Shown in pieces: positions 1 through 9,844 of a stretch of 60,096 bases of DNA. The DNA is taken from NCBI GenBank assembly GCA_902600225.1, contig CACKIH010000007.1:1-60096 (forward strand), written 5' to 3'. This DNA comes from an uncultured Alphaproteobacteria bacterium. Its GTDB lineage: Bacteria > Pseudomonadota > Alphaproteobacteria > HIMB59 > GCA-002718135. Each line of letters opens with the position of its first letter. Positions within the stretch are counted from its first letter, which is position 1. The position numbers were made by a program, and so were the translations under genes. The notes beneath the pieces were generated by a model, which ran no database searches, was not told the DNA's origin, and worked only from the letters and a program-made list of their open reading frames with translations.

Positions 1-473
1 TCAATTATAATTTAAATCAAATTGGGAGTGATCGAATAGCAAACTATGCCTATGTATATAGTAAGAAAATAAAAGACTGTATAATTCTTGACTTTGGTAC
101 AGCTACTACTTTTGATGTCATTAAAAATAATCAATATTTAGGTGGATTAATTTTTCCAGGTATAAATCTTTCAATGGAGACACTTTTAAAAAATGCTGAG
201 TTAATAAAAACTTCAAAAATCTCAAAATCAAATAAAATTGTTAATAATAATACATCAGCTTCTATTCAATCAGGTTTCTATTTTGGTTATTTGCATGCAG
301 TTAATGGCATTTTAAAGCAAATTATTAAGGAGAATAACTTTAAGCCCAAAGTCTATATTACGGGTGGTCTAGGTAAAATATTTAGGGATAAAATTATTTA
401 TAAACCTATATATATGGAACATTTGACATTAGAAGGAATAAAAGAAATCGGTAACAAACATTTTTATGAGTAA
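1..473 (+). CDS. coaX: Type III pantothenate kinase, 3' part
   Basis: This is the C-terminal part of a gene that starts before the window; the frame is open from base 3 with no stop before 473. CoaX phosphorylates pantothenate in the first step of coenzyme A synthesis. The translation contains GSDRIAN, then DFGTATTFDV, then GGLIFPGINLS and a late TGG motif. These match the ASKHA-fold substrate and nucleotide loops of type III kinases. The ATG at 174 is internal to the family alignment and is not the start. Its end overlaps rnj by 8 bases, and coaX-rnj is a standard alphaproteobacterial neighbour pair, so co-expression is likely. Confidence 0.9.
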   Translation, partial: NYNLNQIGSDRIANYAYVYSKKIKDCIILDFGTATTFDVIKNNQYLGGLIFPGINLSMETLLKNAELIKTSKISKSNKIVNNNTSASIQSGFYFGYLHAVNGILKQIIKENNFKPKVYITGGLGKIFRDKIIYKPIYMEHLTLEGIKEIGNKHFYE

Positions 474-2139
474 TAATTTACAACTAAATGATTTTAATGA
501 AGGACTACACTTTTTATCTCTTGGAGGTATTGGAGAAATAGGTGCAAATTGTTATCTTTACGGATGTGATGGAAAATGGATAATGATAGATTTAGGTCTT
601 TCATTTGCAGATGAAAAGTTTCCTGGTGTAGATTTATTAGTACCAAAAATTGATCATATTGAAAGTTTAGAAGAAAATCTCGAGGCAATTATTATCAGCC
701 ATGGTCATGAAGATCATGCAGGAGCTGTTGCGTTCTTAGCAAATAAAATTAAATGTCCAGTATATGCAAGTAAATTTGCAAAATTTCTAATCGAAAATAG
801 GCTAAAACAATTCAATAAAGTAGAAGGATTTACTTTAGAAGAGATAAATCTAGAAAAGAAATTAATACTCAATAATTTTGATATAAGTTTTATTCCAACT
901 ACACACTCAATTCCTGAACCAACTGCAATTGTAATTAAAACAACATATGGATCATTACTTCATACTGCTGATTGGAAAATAGATCATTCACCTACTTTAG
1001 GAGAATCATTTTCAAAAGAAAAATTTGAAAAATTGGGAAATGATGGATTACTTGCCTTAATAGGTGACTCTACTAACGCAAATGTGCCTGGTAAATCAGA
1101 ATCTGAAAATGACGTTAGGGATGAACTGACAAGTGTATTTTCAAGATTTTCTAATAGAATTGTTGTTACATGTTTTTCTTCAAATATTGCAAGAATGAAA
1201 AATATTATTCAAGCAGCAAAAAAAAATAAAAGAAAGGTTGCTCTTGTTGGTAGAAGTATGAAAAAAAATATCGAGGTAGCAAGAAAATGTGGTTATGTTT
1301 CGGATGATGAAATTTTTATCAGTGAAGATGAAGCTTCTTATATACCAAGAGAAAATTTAGTCATAATTTGTACTGGTAGTCAGGGTGAAAAAAGATCCGC
1401 CCTTTTTAGAATAGCTTATAATTCTCATCAACATTTACATTTAGAGCCCGAAGATGTAGTAATTTTTAGCTCTAGAGACATTCCTGGTAATGAAAAATCA
1501 ATAAATAATTTAAAGAATTTACTTATTAGACAAAGAGTTGAGATAGTAACAGCTGATGACGATTTAGTACATGTTTCAGGTCATGGTTATGCAGATGAAA
1601 TAAAACAAATGTATAATTGGACAAAACCTTACTTATCTATTCCCGTGCATGGTGAACCCATGCATCTAGAGGCGCATAAACAATTATCTTACTCATCTCA
1701 GGTGCCATTTACTAAAATTCTAGAAAACGGAAAATGTCTCAAAATTGCACCAGGTGAACCTAAAATTGTAGAAAAATTTGAAACTGGAAAATTAATTGTT
1801 GAGGGTAAAAATCTTTACGATTCTGAATCTGCATTTATTAAAGAGAGAAGGAAATATTCATTTGAGGGTCTAGTTTTAATTTCTTTAATTATCAATGATG
1901 ATGACTATTCAATTAATAAAAATATGTTACTTACTTTAAAAGGATTGCCAGGAATAGATGAAGAAAATATTAAAAATGATTTTAAAATACTTTTTATAGA
2001 AAACTTTACAAAACTTAACAAAGATCAAAAATCATCAGACCTTATAGTATCTGACTTAGTTAAAAGTAGTTTTAGAAAGATTATAAAAAATTCAATTCAA
2101 AAAAAACCAGAAATTGAAGTTCATTTAATACGATCTTAA
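466..2139 (+). CDS. rnj: Ribonuclease J
   Basis: A metallo-beta-lactamase/beta-CASP ribonuclease of 557 residues, expected to act as a cytoplasmic endonuclease and 5'-to-3' exonuclease in RNA decay and maturation. The zinc motif HGHEDH is at residues 79-84, with a further metal-binding His147 (TTHSIPE) and Asp169 (HTADW). The beta-CASP part holds GDSTNA, the TGSQGE loop and the late VSGHG and PVHGEP motifs. Length is normal for the family. The start overlaps coaX by 8 bases and the stop shares a base with the next ATG (TAATG), so it sits in a translationally coupled operon. Confidence 0.95.
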   Translation: MSNNLQLNDFNEGLHFLSLGGIGEIGANCYLYGCDGKWIMIDLGLSFADEKFPGVDLLVPKIDHIESLEENLEAIIISHGHEDHAGAVAFLANKIKCPVYASKFAKFLIENRLKQFNKVEGFTLEEINLEKKLILNNFDISFIPTTHSIPEPTAIVIKTTYGSLLHTADWKIDHSPTLGESFSKEKFEKLGNDGLLALIGDSTNANVPGKSESENDVRDELTSVFSRFSNRIVVTCFSSNIARMKNIIQAAKKNKRKVALVGRSMKKNIEVARKCGYVSDDEIFISEDEASYIPRENLVIICTGSQGEKRSALFRIAYNSHQHLHLEPEDVVIFSSRDIPGNEKSINNLKNLLIRQRVEIVTADDDLVHVSGHGYADEIKQMYNWTKPYLSIPVHGEPMHLEAHKQLSYSSQVPFTKILENGKCLKIAPGEPKIVEKFETGKLIVEGKNLYDSESAFIKERRKYSFEGLVLISLIINDDDYSINKNMLLTLKGLPGIDEENIKNDFKILFIENFTKLNKDQKSSDLIVSDLVKSSFRKIIKNSIQKKPEIEVHLIRS

Positions 2140-2372
2140 TGGCATTATTTACTCATGTTCTAATTTTTATCCTTATTTGGTGGATTTTATTTTTCATACT
2201 CCTGCCGATTAAGATAAAAGTACCCCAAAAAGTAGAATCTGGACATGCAAAAAGTGCTCCGAGTAAGCCATATCTTCTAATAAAATTTATAGCAACTTCA
2301 TTAATATCAGCTTTAATTTTATTTTTTTTGATTTTATTTGGATTTGATTTATCAAATATATTTAATAAATGA
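2139..2372 (+). CDS. DUF1467 small membrane protein
   Basis: A 77-residue protein with two predicted membrane spans (about residues 5-24 and 48-71) joined by a short basic loop. Size, topology, the N-terminal W-rich span and its place between rnj and proS match the DUF1467 family of Alphaproteobacteria. Its function is unknown. It shares a base with the rnj stop (TAATG) and overlaps proS in an ATGA, so it is translated as part of the same operon. The family call rests on topology and context more than on sequence motifs. Confidence 0.75.
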   Translation: MALFTHVLIFILIWWILFFILLPIKIKVPQKVESGHAKSAPSKPYLLIKFIATSLISALILFFLILFGFDLSNIFNK

Positions 2373-3664
2373 AATATTCTAACTTTTTTCTTCCTACTAT
2401 TAAAGATGCGCCATCAGATGCTGAAATAATTTCACATAAATTAATGATCAGAGCTGGCATGATTAAACAATCTAGCGCAGGTATTTATTCGTGGTTACCA
2501 CTAGGTCTACTGGTATTAAAAAAAATTGAACAGATTGTTAGAGAGGAACAAAATAATGCAGGAGCAGTAGAACTGCTTATGCCTACGATTCAATCCTCTG
2601 ATTTATGGATTAAATCAGGAAGATACGATGATTATGGAAAAGAAATGTTAAGGATTACAGATAGAAGTGGAAGGGAAATGCTTTACGGTCCAACAAATGA
2701 AGAATTAATTACAGATATATTTCAAGCACATATAAATTCTTACAAAGATCTTCCAAAAAATCTTTATCATATTCAATGGAAATTCCGAGATGAAGTTAGG
2801 CCTAGGTTTGGAGTAATGCGAGGAAGAGAATTCTTAATGAAGGATAATTATTCATTTGATCTTGATGAAAACGAAGCAAAAAAATCTTATGACAATATGT
2901 TTAAAGCATATATAAAAACTTTTATTAGAATGGGTTTAACACCAATTTCTTTAAGAGCAGAAACAGGACCAATTGGAGGTAACTTAAGTCATGAATTTCA
3001 AATACTAGCTAAGACTGGTGAAAGTACACTTTATTATGATAAGAAATTAGAAACACTAAACCCTGAAACTATAGACCCAAATGAGTTGCAGTCATTTTAT
3101 GCTGCAGTTGATGATCAACATGATGAAAAAAATTGCCCAATTTCAAATGAAGATTTAAAAATTTCTAAGGGTATTGAAGTGGGTCATATATTTTATTTTG
3201 GAACAAAATATTCTGAGAAATTAAATGCATATGTTCAAGATAAAAGTGGGAAAAATGTTCCAGTGCATATGGGATCATATGGCATTGGTGTTTCAAGACT
3301 TGTGGGTGCAATTATAGAAGCTTATCATGATGAAAAAGGAATTAGGTGGCCTTTAGAGGTTGCTCCATTTCAGGTTTCCATAGTTAATTTAATGCCAGAA
3401 GATCAAGATTGTGCCACAAAATCATCAGAATATTATGAATATTTTATGAAAAATAATATTGAAGTCATTTTAGATGATAGAATCTGCAGTATAGGAAAAA
3501 AATTATCTGATAATGAGTTAATTGGGACACCATATCAAATTATTATTGGCAAAAGAGATTTAAAAGATAATTTAGTAGAAATAAAAAATCGCCAAAATAA
3601 TGAAAGTGAAAAAATTTCATCCAGTAGTGTAATTGATTTTATTAATAATAAGTTAAAAAAATAG
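2369..3664 (+). CDS. proS: Prolyl-tRNA synthetase, short alphaproteobacterial type
   Basis: Class II aminoacyl-tRNA synthetase that charges tRNA-Pro. At 431 residues it lacks the INS editing insertion of the roughly 570-residue bacterial enzyme, as is usual in Alphaproteobacteria. Motif 2 is seen as WKFRDEVRPRFGVMRGREF and motif 3 as GSYGIGVSRLVG; the early TNEE and late anticodon-binding region are present. The ATG overlaps the preceding TGA (ATGA). lolC follows directly after the stop codon (TAGATG). Free-standing editing factors such as ProXp or YbaK are not seen in the window. Confidence 0.95.
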   Translation: MKYSNFFLPTIKDAPSDAEIISHKLMIRAGMIKQSSAGIYSWLPLGLLVLKKIEQIVREEQNNAGAVELLMPTIQSSDLWIKSGRYDDYGKEMLRITDRSGREMLYGPTNEELITDIFQAHINSYKDLPKNLYHIQWKFRDEVRPRFGVMRGREFLMKDNYSFDLDENEAKKSYDNMFKAYIKTFIRMGLTPISLRAETGPIGGNLSHEFQILAKTGESTLYYDKKLETLNPETIDPNELQSFYAAVDDQHDEKNCPISNEDLKISKGIEVGHIFYFGTKYSEKLNAYVQDKSGKNVPVHMGSYGIGVSRLVGAIIEAYHDEKGIRWPLEVAPFQVSIVNLMPEDQDCATKSSEYYEYFMKNNIEVILDDRICSIGKKLSDNELIGTPYQIIIGKRDLKDNLVEIKNRQNNESEKISSSSVIDFINNKLKK

Positions 3665-4915
3665 ATGATTTCTAAATCAGAACGATTACTGATTTTTAGG
3701 TTTTTATTTTCTAAGAAATCTGATGGCTATGTATCTATTTTCGCTTGGTTTTCAATAATAGGTATTAGTTTAGGAGTAGCAGCAATTATTATAGTAATGT
3801 CTGTTATGAATGGTTTTAGAATTGATCTAACTAACAGAATAATTGGACTTAATTCGCACCTTAATATTTATAGTTTTGATAATAAGATAACAAATAAGCA
3901 AGCTGATGAACTCATATTGAATATTGATAATTCTTTTGTTTACCAACACTACAAATCTATTGAAACAAATGGATTAATTATAAAATCAAATAACTCAAAA
4001 GGTGTTGTGATCAAAGGTTATGACGAATATGATAAAAATCATTATTTGTTTAATTCAATTAATTTGGGTGCATTAATTCAAAATCCAAAAAGTGAAATAT
4101 TAATTGGAGACTCATTAGCAAATGAAATGAACTTAAGCGTGGGGGATAAGGTTAAAATCGCAATTCCAAAGACTGATAAAACAATATTAGGAAATATTCC
4201 AAGATTTAAAACATTGGAGGTAGTAGGTGTATTTGATCTAGGTTTATATGAATATGATTCAAATTTAATTTTTTTATCTACAGAACTTGTTAGAAAATTA
4301 CTCTTATATGATGAAGATATATATAACAAAATTGAATTCTTTACATCATCACCTAATGAAATCGAATTATTTAAAAATAAAGTAGAATTAGAAACATCTA
4401 ATCTTTTATTAAATTTTTATTCAATATCTTGGAAGGATCAAAACAAAACTTTATTAAATGCACTTAAGGTGGAAAAAAATGTTATGTTTATTATTCTTTC
4501 TTTAATTATCTTAGTTGCATCATTAAATATAATTTCAGGATTAATTATTTTTGTAAAAGAAAAAAACAAGGATATTGGCATTTTGAAAACTATTGGAATG
4601 AGTAATAAAAGTATTATAAAAATATTTTTTACTATTGGAATATCAATTGGTTTAATAGGATCTTTAATAGGATTAATAATTGGAATTCTTTTCACAATAA
4701 ATATTAAATCAATACAAAGTTTTTTAGAATATTTACTTGGAACCAAACTGTTTTCTGAAGAAGTTTATTATTTATCATCTTTACCTTCAAAGATTAGTAT
4801 GAATGAGGTTGTTTACGTACTTTGTGTGGCTATAATCATATCAATTATCTCAACTATTTTTCCAGCTTTAAGTTCAGCCAGAATAGATCCTATTAAGAGT
4901 TTAAGAAGTGAATAA
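3665..4915 (+). CDS. lolC: Lipoprotein-releasing ABC transporter permease (LolC/LolE family)
   Basis: Inner-membrane permease of the Lol system that extracts lipoproteins from the inner membrane and hands them to LolA. The 416 residues show one N-terminal span (about 25-48), a large periplasmic MacB-like domain, and three C-terminal spans. The protein ends in ARIDPIKSLRSE, the typical ending of LolC/E and FtsX-like permeases. Only one permease gene accompanies lolD, so a homodimer is the simplest assembly; this is an inference. It follows proS without spacing and overlaps lolD by 8 bases. Confidence 0.9.
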   Translation: MISKSERLLIFRFLFSKKSDGYVSIFAWFSIIGISLGVAAIIIVMSVMNGFRIDLTNRIIGLNSHLNIYSFDNKITNKQADELILNIDNSFVYQHYKSIETNGLIIKSNNSKGVVIKGYDEYDKNHYLFNSINLGALIQNPKSEILIGDSLANEMNLSVGDKVKIAIPKTDKTILGNIPRFKTLEVVGVFDLGLYEYDSNLIFLSTELVRKLLLYDEDIYNKIEFFTSSPNEIELFKNKVELETSNLLLNFYSISWKDQNKTLLNALKVEKNVMFIILSLIILVASLNIISGLIIFVKEKNKDIGILKTIGMSNKSIIKIFFTIGISIGLIGSLIGLIIGILFTINIKSIQSFLEYLLGTKLFSEEVYYLSSLPSKISMNEVVYVLCVAIIISIISTIFPALSSARIDPIKSLRSE

Positions 4916-5597
4916 CAAATATTTATTAGATATATCTAGTTTAGGTAAACATTATTCTAATGAAAATAATTTAAAAATTGAGATAATTAAAAATCTGAAT
5001 TTTAAATTAATGCAAAACACTAAAGTTGCGATTGTTGGACCTTCTGGTTCAGGCAAAACTACTTTTCTTAATATTATTGGTTTACTTGACTCAGAATATG
5101 ATGGAAAAGTTTATTTTAAGAATAAAGATATTTCTTTATGCTCTAAAGATGAAACAAATAAAATTAGAGGATTATCAATTGGTTTTATTCATCAATTTTT
5201 TCATCTGATTCCTGAACTCACTGTTATCGAGAATGTTATGCTTCCATTGTTAATAAATAAAAATGAAAAGAAAACTTATGAAATTTCTAAAAAACTACTT
5301 CTTGAATTTGGCTTAGATGAAAGGATTAATTATAAACCTTTAAAGTTATCAGGAGGAGAACAACAAAGAGTCGCTATTGCAAGATCATTAGTTAACAATC
5401 CAGATTTAATTTTAGCTGATGAGATGACTGGAAATCTTGATGAAGATACTGCTAACAACATTTTTAAATTTTTTATAAATTATATCGAACAAAATAAAAA
5501 AACTTTAGTATATGTTACTCATAACAAAACTTATTCTTTACTAGCTGATGAAATTTATTATTTTAAAAACAAGAATATACAATTAAAGAATGAATAA
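4908..5597 (+). CDS. lolD: Lipoprotein-releasing ABC transporter ATPase
   Basis: Cytoplasmic ATPase of 229 residues that powers LolC. Walker A is GPSGSGKT at residues 44-51; the signature LSGGEQQRVAIARSL and Walker B LILADE follow in the expected order. A Q-loop stands within FIHQFF, close to the LolD/MacB consensus. The start codon is GTG, inside the end of lolC, and the stop overlaps the start of dnaE by 8 bases, so the three genes are probably translated in coupled fashion. Confidence 0.92.
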   Translation: MNNKYLLDISSLGKHYSNENNLKIEIIKNLNFKLMQNTKVAIVGPSGSGKTTFLNIIGLLDSEYDGKVYFKNKDISLCSKDETNKIRGLSIGFIHQFFHLIPELTVIENVMLPLLINKNEKKTYEISKKLLLEFGLDERINYKPLKLSGGEQQRVAIARSLVNNPDLILADEMTGNLDEDTANNIFKFFINYIEQNKKTLVYVTHNKTYSLLADEIYYFKNKNIQLKNE

Positions 5598-8500
5598 TCC
5601 TTTTATTCATTTACGATCTTTATCTTCATATTCTTTATCTGAAAGTACTCTGAAAATTGCTAATTTAGTAGATCTTGCTAAAAAAAATGACATGCCTGCA
5701 ATTGCCATTACAGATAATAATAATATGTTTGGAGTCTTTGAGTTTTCAAAAGAATGCGTAAAAAATAATATTCAACCTATAATTGGAACTTCAATAAATT
5801 TATTAGATGTTGTTGTAAATAATCAAATTTCCCAAGTTACATTTTTAGTCAAAAATGAAATCGGGTATAGAAATCTATTAGAATTAAGCTCACTTTCTCA
5901 TCTTAATGAAGGAAATTATGTTGGTATATACTTTTTACAATTAGAGAAATTTTCTGAAGGTTTATTCTGTTATATAGGTGGTGAATTTAATCCTTTACTT
6001 TTATTAAACAAAGAAAACAAAAAAAAAGATATCATTCAATTAATAAGTAATTTTAAAAAAGTTTTTAAGCAAAATTTTCTTTTTGAAATTCAAAGAATAA
6101 ATGATCAAAATATCGATGTTTTTGAAAAAGAATTTATTAACTTATCAAAAGAATTTGACATACCCCTTATTGGTTCAAATAATATAAAGTACGCTAATAA
6201 AGATGATTATTCAGCTCATGATGCATTACTTTGCATTGCTCAAAAATCTACAATTAATAATTCTCAAAGAAATTTTTCAAATGAAAATATTTATTTTAAG
6301 TCAAATGAAGAAATGTACGCAAATTTTGAAGATATTCCTGAGATAATACAAAATAATTTGAATATTTCTATATCTTGTAATTATTTTCCTGAATCAACAA
6401 AACCACAATTACCTGAATTTAAAAATGATTTAGATCTATCAGCAGAGGATTTTTTATTAAAAACCTCAGAAATAGGACTTGGAAAAAAAATAAAAGAAAA
6501 GAATATTAAGAATATAGAAATTTACACAGATAGATTGAAATATGAAAATGAAATCATCATTAGAATGGGGTTTGCTGGATATTTTTTAATAGTAGCAGAT
6601 TTTGTTAATTGGGCTAAAGAGCAATTCATCCCTGTTGGTCCTGGAAGAGGATCAGGTGCTGGCAGTTTAGTAGCTTGGTGTTTAGGGATCACAGATTTAG
6701 ATCCATTAAAATATGAATTATTATTTGAAAGATTCTTAAATCCTGAAAGAGTGTCAATGCCAGATTTTGACATAGATTTTTGTCAAACTAGAAGAGATGA
6801 AGTTATCGAATACGTAAATAATAAATATGGAAGTGAATGTGTTGCACATATAATTACATTTGGAACACTTGCATCTAGAGCTGCCGTGAGAGATATTGGT
6901 AGAGTTTTAGAAGTTCCGTATGGAGAAGTAGATTCCTTTGCTAAATTAATACCTTTTAATCCATCAAACCCACTGACTTTAAGTGAATCAATTAAATCTG
7001 AAAGAAGTTTACAAGAAAGGATAAGCAGTGATGAAAGAATTTCAAATATTATTGATGTGAGTCTTAAAATTGAAGGAACTCACAGACATGCTTCAACACA
7101 TGCTGCAGGAGTTGTTATTGGTCATGAAAAATTATCTAAAGTAGTTCCTTTATACAAAGATCAAAATACCAATACAAATGCAACACAATTTTCTATGAAA
7201 TATGTTGAAGAGGCAGGTTTAATAAAATTTGATTTTCTTGGATTAACCACATTATCAATCATTGATGATTGTATAAAATTGATAATTAAAGAGAATAAGA
7301 ATTTTTTAATAAATAACATACCTTTAGATGATAAAAAAACATATGATCAGTTAAGTAAAGGTGACACAGTTGGAATCTTCCAATTGGAAAGCAATGGTAT
7401 GGGAAGTGTTCTTCGTCAATTACAACCAGATAGATTTGAAGAAATTATTGCCGTAGTTGCTTTGTTTAGACCTGGACCTATGGATAATATTCCTTCCTTT
7501 TGTAATAGAAAACATGGACGTGAACAAATTAAATATCTTCATTCTATGTTAGAAGACGTATTAAAAGAAACTTATGGAATTATTGTTTATCAAGAACAAG
7601 TAATGCAGATTGCACAAGTTTTATCAAATTATACTTTAGGTGAAGCAGACTTACTAAGAAGAGCAATGGGAAAAAAAATTCAAAAAGAAATGGATATGCA
7701 AAAATCTAGATTTATAGAAGGCGCTCTTAAAAATAATATAAATAAAAAAGAAGCTTCAAAAATATTTGATTTAGTTGATAAATTTGCAGGTTATGGTTTT
7801 AATAAAAGTCATGCAGCAGCATATGCTTTAATATCTTATCAAACTGCTTATTTAAAAGCAAACTTTCCGCACGAATTTCTTACAGCAACTTTAAACTATT
7901 CGATAGATAGAACAGAAAAAATTATTTTACTTAAACAAGAAATAGAAAGATTAAATATCAATTTTTTAAAACCAGATATAAATTTTTCTGATCCTTTATT
8001 TTCAATTGAAATAAATGATAACTTAAAATCAATAAGATTTGGATTGGCAGCAATTAAAGGTGTCGGTTTAAAATCAATTTCTAGTATGGTTAATGAAAGA
8101 AATAAAAATGGCAAATTTAAAAGTATCATTGATTTTATGAATAGAGTTTCCAAGGAGGTAATAAACAAAAGACAGCTCGAAAAACTTATACAAGCTGGAG
8201 CTTTTGATAGTATTGAAGTTAACAGATCTAAATTATTTAATAATGTGCCAAAATTTGTTGAACTATTTGGAGGAGAAAAAAATATTAATCAAGATATGCT
8301 CTTTGAAGAAAATGAGATTTCTTTTGAAGATAAAAACTTATTCAATCAAAATTATGAAAAATGGAAGAATTCAGAAATTTTATCTAACGAATTAGAAGTT
8401 ATTGGATTTTATTTTTCTGATCATCCATTAAATCATTATCCCAAAAAGTTTTTTGAATTAGAGAATATTATGTCTTTTAAAAATTATACAGAAAACTATG

Positions 8501-8994
8501 ATTCAAGTGTTATTAAAGTTTGTGGTGCTATTTTAGATATTAAAGAAAGATCAAATAAGGATGGAAAAAAATATGCATTTATAACAGTATCAGAAACTAG
8601 TTTTCAATTTGAACTAACAATATTTAGTGAAAATTTATATAAATACCGACCATTATTAAAAGAAGGAAATTTGTTAATATTTAATATTGATATTATTAAA
8701 AGTAATACTGATACACGTTTTATCATAAGGTCAATAGAAGCTTTGGAGAATACATTTGTTAAAAATAATTATAAATTTAATATTTATACAAATTTTAAAA
8801 ATATGGATAAATTAAAAGATAATATTTTTACAAAAAAAGAAAGTAGCAATAATAATTATTTTATTGATGTCTTCATTTCAGTAGATCAGAAATTAGTGAA
8901 TTTTGATTTTAATAAATATTCAATTAAATCGTACAAAAAACTTGATGATTTGAATAAATCAAAAATTTTAGATTATTCTTTAGAATTATCTTGA
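5590..8994 (+). CDS. dnaE: DNA polymerase III alpha subunit
   Basis: Replicative polymerase catalytic subunit of 1134 residues. The N-terminus FIHLRSLSSYSLSEST is the PHP domain. The C-family palm holds GPGRGSGAGS and PDFDIDFC, placing the catalytic acids at Asp392 and Asp394. The helix-hairpin-helix region (IKGVGLKSISSMV, about 815-830) and an OB-fold (VCGAILDIKERSNK, about 977) follow. Length is near the usual 1130-1160. The PHP core reads ITDNNNMFG, so some metal ligands are probably replaced, as is common where proofreading is done by a separate epsilon subunit. It is the last gene of this operon; a hairpin follows at 9013. Confidence 0.96.
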   Translation: MNNPFIHLRSLSSYSLSESTLKIANLVDLAKKNDMPAIAITDNNNMFGVFEFSKECVKNNIQPIIGTSINLLDVVVNNQISQVTFLVKNEIGYRNLLELSSLSHLNEGNYVGIYFLQLEKFSEGLFCYIGGEFNPLLLLNKENKKKDIIQLISNFKKVFKQNFLFEIQRINDQNIDVFEKEFINLSKEFDIPLIGSNNIKYANKDDYSAHDALLCIAQKSTINNSQRNFSNENIYFKSNEEMYANFEDIPEIIQNNLNISISCNYFPESTKPQLPEFKNDLDLSAEDFLLKTSEIGLGKKIKEKNIKNIEIYTDRLKYENEIIIRMGFAGYFLIVADFVNWAKEQFIPVGPGRGSGAGSLVAWCLGITDLDPLKYELLFERFLNPERVSMPDFDIDFCQTRRDEVIEYVNNKYGSECVAHIITFGTLASRAAVRDIGRVLEVPYGEVDSFAKLIPFNPSNPLTLSESIKSERSLQERISSDERISNIIDVSLKIEGTHRHASTHAAGVVIGHEKLSKVVPLYKDQNTNTNATQFSMKYVEEAGLIKFDFLGLTTLSIIDDCIKLIIKENKNFLINNIPLDDKKTYDQLSKGDTVGIFQLESNGMGSVLRQLQPDRFEEIIAVVALFRPGPMDNIPSFCNRKHGREQIKYLHSMLEDVLKETYGIIVYQEQVMQIAQVLSNYTLGEADLLRRAMGKKIQKEMDMQKSRFIEGALKNNINKKEASKIFDLVDKFAGYGFNKSHAAAYALISYQTAYLKANFPHEFLTATLNYSIDRTEKIILLKQEIERLNINFLKPDINFSDPLFSIEINDNLKSIRFGLAAIKGVGLKSISSMVNERNKNGKFKSIIDFMNRVSKEVINKRQLEKLIQAGAFDSIEVNRSKLFNNVPKFVELFGGEKNINQDMLFEENEISFEDKNLFNQNYEKWKNSEILSNELEVIGFYFSDHPLNHYPKKFFELENIMSFKNYTENYDSSVIKVCGAILDIKERSNKDGKKYAFITVSETSFQFELTIFSENLYKYRPLLKEGNLLIFNIDIIKSNTDTRFIIRSIEALENTFVKNNYKFNIYTNFKNMDKLKDNIFTKKESSNNNYFIDVFISVDQKLVNFDFNKYSIKSYKKLDDLNKSKILDYSLELS

Positions 8995-9007
8995 AAAAAT
9001 AATACTT

Positions 9008-9091
9008 TATAATAATAAGACCACTTATTAAATCTAGCACACAGAAAAAACCGGTGTTTTTATTTCTGTGGAGGTTAAACCGGGAGTTATT
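9008..9091 (+). promoter_or_regulatory. rpsB promoter -10 and structured 5' leader
   Basis: A perfect TATAAT stands at 9008-9013. A 7-base-pair hairpin (arms TAATAAG and CTTATTA, loop ACCA) covers 9013-9030 and may instead end dnaE transcription. A second hairpin covers 9040-9070, with outer arms CACAGAAA and TTTCTGTG and an inner stem closing on CGGT. The sequence AAACCGG then recurs just before the ribosome site GGGAG. S2 leaders that bind S2 for autogenous control are known in other bacteria. That this leader does so is inference from position and pairing only. Confidence 0.5.
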
Positions 9092-9844
9092 ATGAATTTA
9101 CCAGAGGTAAAAATTGAAGATCTTCTAGAATCTGGCGTACATTTTGGACATAACGTCAGAAGATGGAATCCAAAAATGAAAGAATATATTTATGGTGTTA
9201 GAAATAACATACATATTTTTGATTTAAGAATTACTCTAGAGTTGCTTAATGCAGCTCTTACAAAAATCCATGAAACAGTTTCGAAATCTGGGAAAATCCT
9301 TTTTGTAGGGACAAAAAAACAATGTAGCGATGTAGTTAAAGAATTAGCCATGTTAAATAATAATTTTTATGTAAATAAAAGATGGTTAGGTGGAACATTA
9401 ACTAACTGGAAAACAATTTCAAATTCTATAAAAAGATTAGAGGAAATTGAACTATTTTTAAAAGATAATGATGTATCAAAAAACTTATCAAAAAAAGAAT
9501 TATTAGATATTTCAAGAGAAAAGCAAAAACTAGAGTTAAATATAGGTGGTATTAGAACACTTAATGGAAAACCAGATCTTTTGGTTGTGTTTGATGTAAT
9601 CAAGGATAAAATTGCGGTAAAAGAAGCAACAAAACTTAATATACCTGTAGTCGCAATAGTTGATACAAATGCTGATCCAGAAAATATTGATTATATTATA
9701 CCTGGCAATGATGATGCTCTTCGTTCGATTAATTTGTATAAAAATTACTTCTTAGAAACTATTCAAGACGCTTCTAACTTTCAAGATATAGAAAGTGTTA
9801 AGGATGAAACTGTAGAAGAGATTAGAAAAAAGGATGCTAAATAA
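9092..9844 (+). CDS. rpsB: 30S ribosomal protein S2
   Basis: Ribosomal protein of 250 residues from the ATG at 9092, which is preceded by GGGAG and gives the family-like start MNLPEVKIEDLLESGVHFGH. A GTG at 9068 would add eight residues but lies in the right arm of the leader hairpin, so I reject it. Conserved blocks are RRWNPKMKEYIYG, GTKKQ, RWLGGTLTNW and VAIVDTNADP. The stop overlaps tsf (TAATG). rpsB-tsf-pyrH-frr is the classical translation and ribosome-recycling cluster. Confidence 0.96.
   Translation: MNLPEVKIEDLLESGVHFGHNVRRWNPKMKEYIYGVRNNIHIFDLRITLELLNAALTKIHETVSKSGKILFVGTKKQCSDVVKELAMLNNNFYVNKRWLGGTLTNWKTISNSIKRLEEIELFLKDNDVSKNLSKKELLDISREKQKLELNIGGIRTLNGKPDLLVVFDVIKDKIAVKEATKLNIPVVAIVDTNADPENIDYIIPGNDDALRSINLYKNYFLETIQDASNFQDIESVKDETVEEIRKKDAK

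Noticed and set aside
4438-4746. A minus-strand hydrophobic frame opposite lolC
   Set aside because: Hydrophobic complement of the LolC membrane spans, a common artefact.
9068-9091. Upstream GTG start for ribosomal protein S2
   Set aside because: The GTG lies in the right arm of the leader hairpin, adds eight residues not typical of S2, and the ATG at 9092 has a good ribosome site before it.
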